Below, piece after piece: positions 53,901 to 60,465 of a stretch of DNA of 64,000 nt. The notes beneath the pieces are model-generated. The model did not search any database and was not told the DNA's origin. It saw nothing but the letters and a program-made list of their open reading frames with translations. Origin of the DNA: Anaerotignum faecicola (GTDB lineage: Bacteria; Bacillota; Clostridia; Lachnospirales; Anaerotignaceae); assembly GCF_003865035.1 (NCBI RefSeq), contig NZ_BHVZ01000001.1, positions 868,001-932,000 of the forward strand. Direction: 5' to 3'. The translations under genes were made by a program, and so were the position numbers. Every line of letters begins with the position of its first letter. The stretch's first letter is position 1.

Positions 53901-55810
53901 GTCATAGCGGCGTCGATCTCATCCTCGGTAATGAAGTGCTGAACGGTTGGCACTTGAGAAAGATCCGAAGAAAAAGTCCTGCGGGGCAGGTCAAGGTCCT
54001 TCAGGTTCTCCCAGATTTCCTTTGGTCTGTGGTAGTGAAAGCGCAACAGGTCACGGTCCTGCTGATAGGCAGTCCAGAAGGCGGCATATTCTTCCTTGAG
54101 GGTCTGGCGGAAAGCCGGGTCACTCAGCTGCTCCGTCAGGCGGCGAGTCTCCTCCGGGAAACCATTGCCTTTGATCTCTGACAGGCAGGACAAATATCCG
54201 GCTTCTCTGGCACCCTCACTAAGATCGTGATACAGATACCAGAGTTTTTCTGCAAGGAGGGAGCGTTCATAGCCTGCCACTTCTGCAAGCTCCACATTGG
54301 AGGCAAACTGGCCGCTCTCCAAAAGCTCCCCGATACGCTCTGCGGCGCTCTCCCAGGAAATGACCTGGGCAGACCTGTCATAACGGACAGACTTCCCATG
54401 TGAAAGATGGATACCATCCTCGGCATACCATGCGCTCACACTGCCAAGACCATTGCCGCCGTGGTACAGCGTTTTCAGTATCTCGGCAATCTCAGCGGTG
54501 GTTTTCTGCTTTTCAAAGGCTGCAACCACACGCTCCCTTTGACGGTCTGTATTGCCGCCCAAACGCAGCACATGGTCGATGTCATTTTGGGCAAAAGAAA
54601 AAGCAGAGGATGTATGCGCTACATTCTCTGCTTCATCTATGGATTGGATCTGTTCCGCTTCGGAGAGGAACAGGTTTAGGGTCAGCTGTTGATAAGCTCC
54701 GCCATCAGGATTTCCTCGGCCTGAGCTTTGCAGGTGTTCATCAGCCCCACCCACTTCATGGGATCGCTGGCTTTCAGTTCCTCGGTGGCTCCCGCTTCCT
54801 TCGCCAGCTGGGGCATCATCTGCTCCAGTCTGCTCTGGGCGGTCTCGTCGATCTCCAGAAGGTGCGGGTACAGCTTCTCGCTCAGCAGCATCTGGTTGTA
54901 GAGGATGGGACGGTGTTCCTTCAGATAGGTTTTCCTCATCCTGCCGTACTTGCCCAGGGATTTCTCCGGCTGCTGGCTCAGCTTCAGGTCGGGAATCAGA
55001 TAGTCTCCGTTCTGGATATAGGTCATGGGATTGTTCATCTTGTTTGCTCCTTTCTTGGTTGGCTTCGCGCTCTGCATTTCGGACGGTGACGCCGATCTGC
55101 CGCAGCACCTGCTGGTTGATCTGACTGACCGCTGTTCCCAGCGCCCCGATGGTGGACGGGGTGTTGAAATCAAAGATCGCCATGAAATCTTCGTGGTCGA
55201 AGTAGCGTTCCGGCTCCAGTCCACAGCGGGACATCAAAGCGTAAGTGATGCTGACGGTGGCGGCTGCCTTGAACTGCACTCCGATGTTATACTCATCATA
55301 TTCCTCCAAAAAGGAACCGTCAACGATATAGAAGAAGTCCTGCTGATGCTCCGTCCAGTATTCCTCAGCCAGTTTTCCGGCTACCTCAGTGAGCTGTCCG
55401 GCAAGGTCATCACCGGAAACATCATAGATGCGCTCCAGCATGGCCTGCACCGAATCCAGATGGCGCTCCTCCAGCTGCCACAGCCAGGGAGTGCGGGAAT
55501 GTTCACGGGTTCCGGTGTCAGAAATATCAAAAACATAGCGCAGGCGGGGCCTGTCCCCGGAATCGTCCACCAGAGCGATTCCCTTGGAGCCGCGCCTTAC
55601 ATACCGGCCCATCTTTTCATTCCACAAATCGTACTCTGCACAGGCGGTAGCGTCCGGGCGCTGGGCATAGATCATCAGTTGCTCATGGAACGGGTACTTG
55701 TAAAGGCGGGAAGCAGTAGTGAGAAACCCTGCCCATTCCTGCCAGCTTCCCGTGAGTTGCGTCGCCACCTTCTCCGCCATCTGTGCATATAGTTCAGCTT
55801 TGGTTGGCAT
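47930..55810 (-). CDS. DarB-like methylase-helicase, C-terminus truncated by unit B
   Basis: A giant protein, 2,626 residues as read, from ATG 55810 (AAAGGAGGACAG box). The order is an N-terminal ArdC-like region, a hydrophilic linker (about 258-376) that overlaps the nested tnpV frame, and several accessory repeats. An N6-adenine methylase domain near 1400-1560 follows (ILEPSMGVGNFFG, GNVPFG). Then comes an SF2/Snf2 helicase (HEVGAGKTFEMV near 2090, VDEAHNYKN near 2250, ATGTPVSNSMTE). The frame breaks at CPWRPGD (about 48,005), before the last helicase motif (normally QRAGR), and ends in 20-odd foreign residues. Relatives protect incoming DNA from restriction. This copy is probably inactive as a helicase. 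Confidence 0.85.
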   Translation of the reverse strand: MPTKAELYAQMAEKVATQLTGSWQEWAGFLTTASRLYKYPFHEQLMIYAQRPDATACAEYDLWNEKMGRYVRRGSKGIALVDDSGDRPRLRYVFDISDTGTREHSRTPWLWQLEERHLDSVQAMLERIYDVSGDDLAGQLTEVAGKLAEEYWTEHQQDFFYIVDGSFLEEYDEYNIGVQFKAAATVSITYALMSRCGLEPERYFDHEDFMAIFDFNTPSTIGALGTAVSQINQQVLRQIGVTVRNAEREANQERSKQDEQSHDLYPERRLSDSRPEAEPAAGEIPGQVRQDEENLSEGTPSHPLQPDAAEREAVPAPSGDRRDRPEQTGADDAPAGEGSGSHRGTESQRSHEVGGADEHLQSSGRGNPDGGAYQQLTLNLFLSEAEQIQSIDEAENVAHTSSAFSFAQNDIDHVLRLGGNTDRQRERVVAAFEKQKTTAEIAEILKTLYHGGNGLGSVSAWYAEDGIHLSHGKSVRYDRSAQVISWESAAERIGELLESGQFASNVELAEVAGYERSLLAEKLWYLYHDLSEGAREAGYLSCLSEIKGNGFPEETRRLTEQLSDPAFRQTLKEEYAAFWTAYQQDRDLLRFHYHRPKEIWENLKDLDLPRRTFSSDLSQVPTVQHFITEDEIDAAMTGGSSFAGGKGRIYAFFMANHTDKEKVRFLKDEYGIGGRSHALSGATHSGEDHDGKGLHYKKQDCPDVHLNWEKVAKRITSLVQKDRYLTEQEQAQYDKIQSEQELAEEDAIQAQQPEMEKGTPKPTLGEQFEQYKPVVTAAIYEDTAYRNACGHSDRENAVIEGNAAVRRAILGSKDMELIRLYSDVPEFRQRLHREVIDETYPKLHELLRPLSQEDIDTALCAWNGNIESKHAVVRYMKDHAREKDTAAWLAQEYGGSNSNSLFVVRAGSPEETQLPWPKVQRRLAQLIQEDRFYTEEEQDRFDNIDPIAIREALEERGIVNGQVADSEKLDNDPFIQQVMSDAEQIAAAEAEQTSEISISDEEYDAVRSPIPQRTSYDPAAPVYAVGDTVYIEDDAYQITELREDTVQLLPTGMVYPIYRAERKEQFEQLLRADRRNAYYTEFLPIDPDKADQDLRDVLAHGLMDEADKKQISTLLQSGRSNSEIAYWLSRAYSGEIETLNLETGDIADYRTTAQGIELEVMDAEEKRLAMLYFRWDEVAPLLRGMYARQQDGLGQEQPQPATESPTFHSETMAVYPGDKNHLPYDVVVERLHIEEPEPPAPVTEPEKTFEEVLDEHPVSIQVNGQWQTFPNAKAAEEASYEEYKANLRRNAKNFRITDEHLGEGGPKAKFQANVNAIRLLKELEAAGQQASPEQQEILSRYVGWGGIPDAFDPEKPAWASEYTQLKELLTPEEYAAARSSTLNAHYTSPTVIQAIYEAVGRMGFETGNILEPSMGVGNFFGMLPEEMRNSRLYGVELDPVSGRIAKQLYPKADITVGGFETTDRRDFFDLAIGNVPFGQYQVNDKAYNKLNFSIHNYFFAKSLDQVRPGGVVAFVTSRYTMDAKDSTVRRYLAQRAELLGAIRLPNDAFKKNAGAEVVSDIIFLQKRDRPLDIVPEWTQTGQTEDGFAINRYFIDHPEMVLGRQEPVSTAHGMDYTVNPIEGLELSDQLHDAVKYIHGTYQEAELPELGEGEAIDTSIPADPNVKNYSYAIVDGQVYYRENSRMVRPDLNATAEARVKGLVGLRDCVQELIDLQMDAAVPDSTITQKQAELNRLYDSFSARYGLINDRANRLAYADDSSYYLLCALEVIDEDGKLERKADMFTKRTIKPHQAVVTVDTASEALAVSISEKACVDMSYMSRLTGKTKEELAGELQGVIFRVPGQLEKDGTPHFVTADEYLSGNVRRKLRQAQRAAQQDPSFAVNVEALTAAQPKDLDASEIEVRLGATWIDKEYIQQFMYETFNTPFYLQRSIEVNYSSFTAEWQIKGKSSVSYNDVAAYTTYGTSRANAYKILEDSLNLRDVRIYDTIEDADGKERRVLNAKETTLAAQKQQAIREAFKDWIWRDPERRQTLVRQYNEEMNSTRPREYDGSHITFGGMNPAITLREHQKSAIAHVLYGGNTLLAHEVGAGKTFEMVAASMEAKRLGLCQKSLFVVPNHLTEQWASEFLRLYPSANILVTTKKDFETHNRKKFCARIATGDYDAIIMGHSQFERIPISRERQERLLYEQIDEITEGIAEVQTSGGERFTVKQLERTRKSLEARLEKLQAEGRKDDVVTFEQLGVDRLFVDEAHNYKNLFLYTKMRNVAGLSTSDAQKSSDIFAKCRYMDEITGNRGVIFATGTPVSNSMTELYTMQRYLQYERLQELNMTHFDCWASRFGETVTALELAPEGTGYRARTRFSKFFNLPELMNLFKEVADIKTADQLNLPTPEVEYHNIVAQPTEHQQEMVKALSERASLVHSGTVDPSQDNMLKITSDGRKLGLDQRIVNQMLPDEPGTKVNQCVDNIMQIWRDGEADKLTQLVFCDISTPQAKAPASKAAKTLDNPLLHALESTVPLPEQEPAFTVYDDIRQKLIAQGMPADQIAFIHEANTEVRKKELFSKVRTGQVRVLVGSTAKMGAGTNVQDRLVALHDLDCPWRPGDVGRILRTFKIKKNVEVTDNGKIII
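54682..55038 (-). CDS. tnpV: TnpV gene nested in another frame of the DarB-like gene
   Basis: 118 residues from ATG 55038 with its own AAAGGAG box at 8 bases. Strong TnpV features: NGDYLIPDLKLSQQPEKSLG, YGRMRKTYLKEHRP, LYPHLLEIDETAQSRLEQMM and KWVGLMNTCKAQAEEILMAE. It lies wholly inside the methylase-helicase gene, on the same strand but shifted by one frame. The host frame stays open and encodes a Glu/Arg/Pro/Gly-rich linker. This is a dual-coding region; TnpV looks the constrained frame and the linker the overprinted one. Confidence 0.85.
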   Translation of the reverse strand: MNNPMTYIQNGDYLIPDLKLSQQPEKSLGKYGRMRKTYLKEHRPILYNQMLLSEKLYPHLLEIDETAQSRLEQMMPQLAKEAGATEELKASDPMKWVGLMNTCKAQAEEILMAELINS

Positions 55811-55887
55811 GGTATTCTGTCCTCCTTTCAGTTTTGGGGTAAAAGGTGGGGTGGCAAATTGCCACCCCATCCCTGCGGTTATGGTGT

Positions 55888-56103
55888 TTACTGGTCAAAA
55901 TCCGGGTACAGCTCCAGCTGGGCAAAGTCCTCATCGGTCATCGCACAGAGCTTCGTAAGGGCGCTGTCGGTTAGCTCCCTCAGTTCCGTTTCCTCCGGCG
56001 AAAGCTCGCCGCGCATCTCACGCAGGCTGTCGATCAATCCGGTGCGGCTGCCGGTATTGTAAATGCACATCAGGTTCATTTCCTCAAAAGTAAAGTTTCC
56101 CAT
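55888..56103 (-). CDS. Transposon-transfer assisting family protein
   Basis: 71 residues from ATG 56103 (AGGGAGA box), 1 base from the stop of the preceding gene. Sequence FTFEEMNLMCIYNTGSRTGL then LSPEETELRELTDSAL. Same family as 30,064. Role unknown; always beside YodL/ArdC-type genes here. Confidence 0.75.
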   Translation of the reverse strand: MGNFTFEEMNLMCIYNTGSRTGLIDSLREMRGELSPEETELRELTDSALTKLCAMTDEDFAQLELYPDFDQ

Positions 56104-56104
56104 A

Positions 56105-59100
56105 TCAAATCTCCCTTTCCGCACTCTTTTTTGGTGCTGTCTTTTTGTGTTCTGTCTTGGGCTGGCCTTTCAGCTGCTCCATGACGGACTTTTTCTTTTC
56201 CCGTTCCTCCCGATGGGTGGCGGCTGCCAACTCCATCAGGGAAATGGGCTGACCGCTTCGGGCCTGCTGTTCCAGCTCTGCCACCGTAGGCTCTTTTGCG
56301 CCATTGTTGATGATACCGTCGATCATGCCATAATCGTCCTCCAGGGCCATTTCCGCATTTTTCAGCGGATTTTCCGGCAGGAATCCGGGGATCTGGGTAA
56401 AACCAACGCTGTCGCAGTAATGACAGGATACCTTACCGTCCTGTTTGATCGCAACGATGTCGCTGACGCTCATGGAGGGACTGTGAAAGTCTACGGGTTT
56501 TTCCAGATTGAATTGCTGATAGAGTTTTTCCAGCTGCTCCGGCACAGTGCCAGACTCACTCAGCGGAGCGGTGTAAATGAGGTCATAATTGCTGCGGTCT
56601 ACGGAAACATCATGGGACTCTAACCAGTCCAGATTCATAAAGCGCACATTTTGCGGATCGTTACGGCTCACCTGGTAGATGGCAAAGCAGTTTCTGTTCT
56701 GGGAGAGAAATGCCTGTTCTCGTTCCTGCTGATGTTCCTGACGCTCCATGACCTTTTCGTGGAACTGAGGGCTTTTCTCCCATTCCTCGCGGTCCACACC
56801 GAAAAGACCGCCATGCTCCATGATTTCCTGCGGGTCAAACACCATGCTCTCCGTATTGTCCTCATGCAGCACATAGACGGTCAAACCGGCAGCATCCAGT
56901 TCCAGCGCCCGTTCTCTTGTAACAGGGAGCATCCCGTCATAAGAGTAACCGTATTTCTGCATATCCGGTGTGGAGACCTGCTCATCGGGCGTTGGGTATT
57001 CATCCAGCGCCTGCTCCTGTGCCTCCGGCAGCTGGGAAGAAGCGGCCATCTGACCGACCTCTGCCTGCATCTGCTGATAGGCAGCTTCCTGCAAGGTCTC
57101 GATCATAGACAGGGGAGCGTGTCTAAGTGAAGTGCTGTCCAGATCGTTGTCATCACAAATCTGGAGAACTGCCTTCATGCGGGAAAGCTCCGGCATATCC
57201 AGCTGACCGCCATCCAGCTCTTTCATGGACGCGGCATCGTAAAGGGTGTAGTCCCAGCCGCTGTCACAGGGCTGAATATGAAGATAGGTGGCATCGTCAA
57301 TTAGAAACAAAGCCTCCTGCTGGTTTGCCTCCGCATCAAGAACCGCCATTTCCGGCTCTTTTTTTGCATTGGGGTCAATTCCACGCTCTTTGCAGATTTC
57401 CTTATAGTGGTGCTCAATGTCAGAGATCAAAGTGCCGGAGGTCTTATTGATGGTCTCCAAACTGGCTCTCAGCTCTTTCAGTTCCTTGCCCTGACTCCAG
57501 CTGGCAATATAGCCGAAGCTGTTTTCTCCGGTTTCAATGCCAAAATATTTGCAGACTGCATAGGAGATGCTTTCAGCCTCTACTTCTTCCGTGTGACGGT
57601 CTTTCTTCTGTTCCTGCAAAAACTGGGCGAGAGTAGAAAAGCCGCCAACAAAATTCAGTCCTTCTTCCTCGGTCAGCATCAGGCGTCCATTTTCCGCCAG
57701 CTCCAGCGGATCTGTCAGCAGAACGGAACCTGCATGGTTTACAACCACTCGTTCTTCTACACAGACCGGCTCTCCGGGGTCGTAGTCAGAACCGCGCAGG
57801 TCATAGCAATAAACGCCCTCCGGCAGATTATCACGGGCAATCCGTCCGTTGGAGAACAGACCGGGTTTATCAAACAGCTCGATCTCCTGATATTGCTCGT
57901 CATTGGCAATCTGAATCTTTTTCTGATTGTGGAGCTTGCTGTGGGCAATCTCGTGAACCGTGGCCGAAACCGTCTGCACCTCGCTCATGCCCTGACGAAT
58001 GGCGATTTTCTGATGATCGGCAGAAAAATAGCCGTCCGTATCGGCGGCCATTGCTTCAAAAGTGATCGGCATCGGCGCACTGCGGCGCAGGGCCTCCATG
58101 AATGCCTCATAATTGGGCACATTGCCGGAAAGGGAGGAGGCAAGCTCCGGCAAAGGTTTCCCATCGGTCTGGCTCACATCAAAGACCTTGACCGGGCGAA
58201 ACATGGGGATCTCGATTTCTTTTTCCTCTGTGATGATCTTTCCGTCTTTATCCAAAATCGGAGCCTTGGTATCCGGGTCCAGTTTCTGCTCCTCGATTTT
58301 CTTCTTGTACGGTGTGGGGGCGATGATGGTAATGCCATGTTCTCCCTTTTTAACATGACGCTCAAACTGGTCTTTCCACTTATTGTATCCGGCTACCAAA
58401 GTGGCGTCCGGCTTCTGCATATAGATGAGCATGGTGTTGTTTACCGAATAGCGGTGGAAGCGGGACATAACGGACAGATAGCGCATATACTTTTCACTCT
58501 CAAACAGTTCCTTGATGCCCTGCTCGATGCCGTCTGTGATTTCCCTTAGCCGCTCTCGGTTGGTGGGTTTGTTCTCAGCCATGATTTTCAATCTCCTTTC
58601 CAAGTGTGTGATTTCTGCTGTGTGTTCTGCAATCCATGCCTTTTGTTCTTCTTCACTTTCATAAAGAAAAAGATCCAGCAGGTACTCCACATAGATTTTC
58701 TTATGGATTGCTTCCACAAAGCGGGGGTGCGGTTTCTCCTCCGGTGTCCGGGGAGAATGGTCGGCCTCCCATTTTTTCAGCAGATAGTAGTAATCGGACA
58801 GTACGCGATAACACTGCTGCCGGTCCTCCCGAAACTTTTGTGCCTCGGTTTTCTGCCGGACATACCTCCTGCGGGGAGGGGCCTGACTGTCATAGATCAG
58901 GCCAAAGTCCTGTGCCAGTTTCTCCGCCGCTTCTTTTGGGGAGAGGTCAAAGAGCTTTGCGGTAAAGTCGATCACATCCCCATCTGCACCGCAGCCAAAG
59001 CAGTGGAACCGCTGATCTACCTTCATGCTGGGGTTCTTATCATCGTGAAAGGGACAGCAGGCCATACCATTTCGTTTGACCTCGATCCCATAAAACGCTG

Positions 59101-59155
59101 CCGCTTCTCTGGTGCTGACCGACTGCTTGACTGCTTCAAATACATTCTCTGCCAT
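56105..59155 (-). CDS. CHC2 primase-ArdC-YodL fusion protein
   Basis: 1,016 residues. Residues 1-190 carry a CHC2 primase zinc finger (CCPFHDD...FHCFGCGADGDVIDF). From residue 192 an ArdC-like ssDNA-binding domain follows (YSVNNTMLIYMQKPDATL), with a zinc-peptidase motif HEIAHSKLH near 400. A YodL domain (about 830-960) and a DUF4316-like tail come last. At the fusion point ATG 58582 has its own GGAAAGGAG box, so a shorter ArdC-YodL protein of 825 residues can be made. Probably primes and protects transferred DNA. Confidence 0.85.
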   Translation of the reverse strand: MAENVFEAVKQSVSTREAAAFYGIEVKRNGMACCPFHDDKNPSMKVDQRFHCFGCGADGDVIDFTAKLFDLSPKEAAEKLAQDFGLIYDSQAPPRRRYVRQKTEAQKFREDRQQCYRVLSDYYYLLKKWEADHSPRTPEEKPHPRFVEAIHKKIYVEYLLDLFLYESEEEQKAWIAEHTAEITHLERRLKIMAENKPTNRERLREITDGIEQGIKELFESEKYMRYLSVMSRFHRYSVNNTMLIYMQKPDATLVAGYNKWKDQFERHVKKGEHGITIIAPTPYKKKIEEQKLDPDTKAPILDKDGKIITEEKEIEIPMFRPVKVFDVSQTDGKPLPELASSLSGNVPNYEAFMEALRRSAPMPITFEAMAADTDGYFSADHQKIAIRQGMSEVQTVSATVHEIAHSKLHNQKKIQIANDEQYQEIELFDKPGLFSNGRIARDNLPEGVYCYDLRGSDYDPGEPVCVEERVVVNHAGSVLLTDPLELAENGRLMLTEEEGLNFVGGFSTLAQFLQEQKKDRHTEEVEAESISYAVCKYFGIETGENSFGYIASWSQGKELKELRASLETINKTSGTLISDIEHHYKEICKERGIDPNAKKEPEMAVLDAEANQQEALFLIDDATYLHIQPCDSGWDYTLYDAASMKELDGGQLDMPELSRMKAVLQICDDNDLDSTSLRHAPLSMIETLQEAAYQQMQAEVGQMAASSQLPEAQEQALDEYPTPDEQVSTPDMQKYGYSYDGMLPVTRERALELDAAGLTVYVLHEDNTESMVFDPQEIMEHGGLFGVDREEWEKSPQFHEKVMERQEHQQEREQAFLSQNRNCFAIYQVSRNDPQNVRFMNLDWLESHDVSVDRSNYDLIYTAPLSESGTVPEQLEKLYQQFNLEKPVDFHSPSMSVSDIVAIKQDGKVSCHYCDSVGFTQIPGFLPENPLKNAEMALEDDYGMIDGIINNGAKEPTVAELEQQARSGQPISLMELAAATHREEREKKKSVMEQLKGQPKTEHKKTAPKKSAEREI

Positions 59156-59161
59156 GTGCCT

Positions 59162-59440
59162 TTAACTGCTGGACTTTCTCACAGGGGGCTGGTATCCGGC
59201 AGCTTTCGCACGCTCACTGGCAGCTTTGCGACGCTCGGCGCTGTATGGCTCCCTGACTGATACACACCGCTTGGGGACGGTAAAGTTATGGGCGTCCTTT
59301 CGGGTGATCTGGTCGGGGTGCTTTTTTGCCAGCAGTTCCAGCTTCTCCATCAAACGGGGATCGTGGGTGTAGACCTCAGCCATTGGTTCTGCCTGGTTAT
59401 AGAGGAGAATGGTTTCCCGTTCCGCTAAAGAGAGCTTCAT
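59162..59440 (-). CDS. Conserved small protein between topB and primase
   Basis: 92 residues, ATG 59440 overlapping the topB stop (ATGA). N-terminal part LAERETILLYNQAEPMAEVY is a helical TTRAP-like start. The basic C-terminal part (FTVPKRCVSVREPYSAERRK) may bind nucleic acid. Function not known. Ends 6 bp before the primase fusion gene. Confidence 0.65.
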   Translation of the reverse strand: MKLSLAERETILLYNQAEPMAEVYTHDPRLMEKLELLAKKHPDQITRKDAHNFTVPKRCVSVREPYSAERRKAASERAKAAGYQPPVRKSSS

Positions 59441-60121
59441 CGGCTGCCTCCTTTCCGCTGGTCAAATTCCAGCTTGAAGTTGGCGTACTGTCCATCGTCC
59501 TCCAAAACCACAGTGGCATCGTAGGTCTTGCCGGTTTTCTCCGAATATAGGCCCGTTACACGGACACGGCCATCTTTCAGCAGTGCAGACACCACAGCCT
59601 TGGTCGGCTGTTTTTTCTTGGCAGCCCACCATTTGTTATTTTTCCAGATTGCAAATTTGCAAGAATCATTCTGACAGAAGAAGCCTTTTTGCAGTTCTGC
59701 AACTTCACCGCCGCAGCGGGGGCATTTGCCTACCACCTCACGGGGCGGGGAGAACAGGTACTCGGTTCCCTTGATGACCTGATAAGTCCCCACCAGGTCT
59801 CCCAACATGGTGCTGATCCCGTCCAAAAACTCCTCCGGGGCAAGCTGCCCGCGCTCGATCTCGCCCAGGCGGTACTCCCACTCGGCAGTCAAAAGCGGCG
59901 ATTGCAGCTGTTCCGGCAGAACGGTGATAAGGGAAACTGCATCGTGGGAAGGGAGAAGCTGCACCGTTTTCCTGCTCTTTTTTCGTTCCAGAAAACCGGC
60001 AGATACCAGCTTTTCCAAAATACCGGCACGGGTGGCCGGTGTCCCCAGACCTTTTCGTTCGGCATCCTCCGGCATATCTTCTTTTCCGGCAGTCTCCATC
60101 GCGGACAATAGGGTGTCCTCT
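59437..60121 (-). pseudogene. topB: 3' fragment of topoisomerase III
   Basis: The C-terminal third of a type IA topoisomerase: EDTLLSAMETAG at the break, GLGTPATRAGILEKLVSAG, then a zinc ribbon (CPRCGGEVAELQ...FFCQNDSCKFA) and a C-terminal GLYSEKTGKTYDA. The toprim domain and catalytic tyrosine are missing; the frame is broken at about 60,121 by unit E. The homologous point in the intact topB (23,238) is SLLSAMERAG. Not functional alone. Confidence 0.9.
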
Positions 60122-60140
60122 GGTACGTTTTGTCAAGGGT
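60122..60140 (-). promoter_or_regulatory. End of unit E with outward -35 box
   Basis: On the minus strand CCCTTGACAAAACGTACC precedes AGAGGACACC of topB. TTGACA (60136-60131) is a perfect -35 without a local -10, as at the end of unit D (13,464). The GA at the boundary fits the GA target dinucleotide known for TnpX elements. Confidence 0.5.
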
Positions 60141-60142
60141 GT

Positions 60143-60343
60143 TTAAGAACTTTTTTCGCTGTCATTCAAAATCAGACGCTTGATTTTGTCGCTCATGGTT
60201 TCTTTGCTCGTTTCACTGAAATGGATTTTGACGCGGTAGGTGGTCTTTCCAATTTTCTTTATCATTACAGGTGGCGCGGCTTCCTTTACGGTCAGAGGGG
60301 AAGCGGTTGCGGGGGTGCTGCGGTTGCTGGTGTCGTTGTTCAT
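60143..60343 (-). CDS. tnpW: TnpW family protein of unit E
   Basis: 66 residues from ATG 60343 (AAAGGAG box). Core IKKIGKTTYRVKIHFSETSK then TMSDKIKRLIL is almost the same as TnpW at 12,745. It ends only 22 bp from the element boundary, confirming that tnpW marks one end in these elements. Function unknown. Confidence 0.85.
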   Translation of the reverse strand: MNNDTSNRSTPATASPLTVKEAAPPVMIKKIGKTTYRVKIHFSETSKETMSDKIKRLILNDSEKSS

Positions 60344-60360
60344 AGGCTCTCCTTTCCATG

Positions 60361-60390
60361 AGAAAAGCCCCATGCGGTCATACATGGGGC
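60361..60390 (-). terminator. Terminator between primase and tnpW
   Basis: CCCCATG...CATGGGG then CTTTTC on the minus strand. It separates the replication gene from tnpW and ends 18 bp before the tnpW start. Confidence 0.65.
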
Positions 60391-60405
60391 GGTGGTTTTG
60401 AGGTT

Positions 60406-60429
60406 GAAGTGGCGAAGTGGCAAAGTGGC
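60406..60429. repeat. Three tandem 8-bp repeats
   Basis: GAAGTGGC, GAAGTGGC, AAAGTGGC in direct tandem, followed 16 bases later by the reverse GCCACTT. It lies just after the primase-helicase stop codon. May be slippage or small iterons. Confidence 0.6.
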
Positions 60430-60465
60430 AAGGTATCTGGGTTTTGCCACTTGGATTTTGCCGTT

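Noticed and set aside
57407..58549. 380-codon plus-strand frame opposite the ArdC domain
   Set aside because: Antisense shadow of the primase-ArdC-YodL gene, with no RBS and no recognisable motif.
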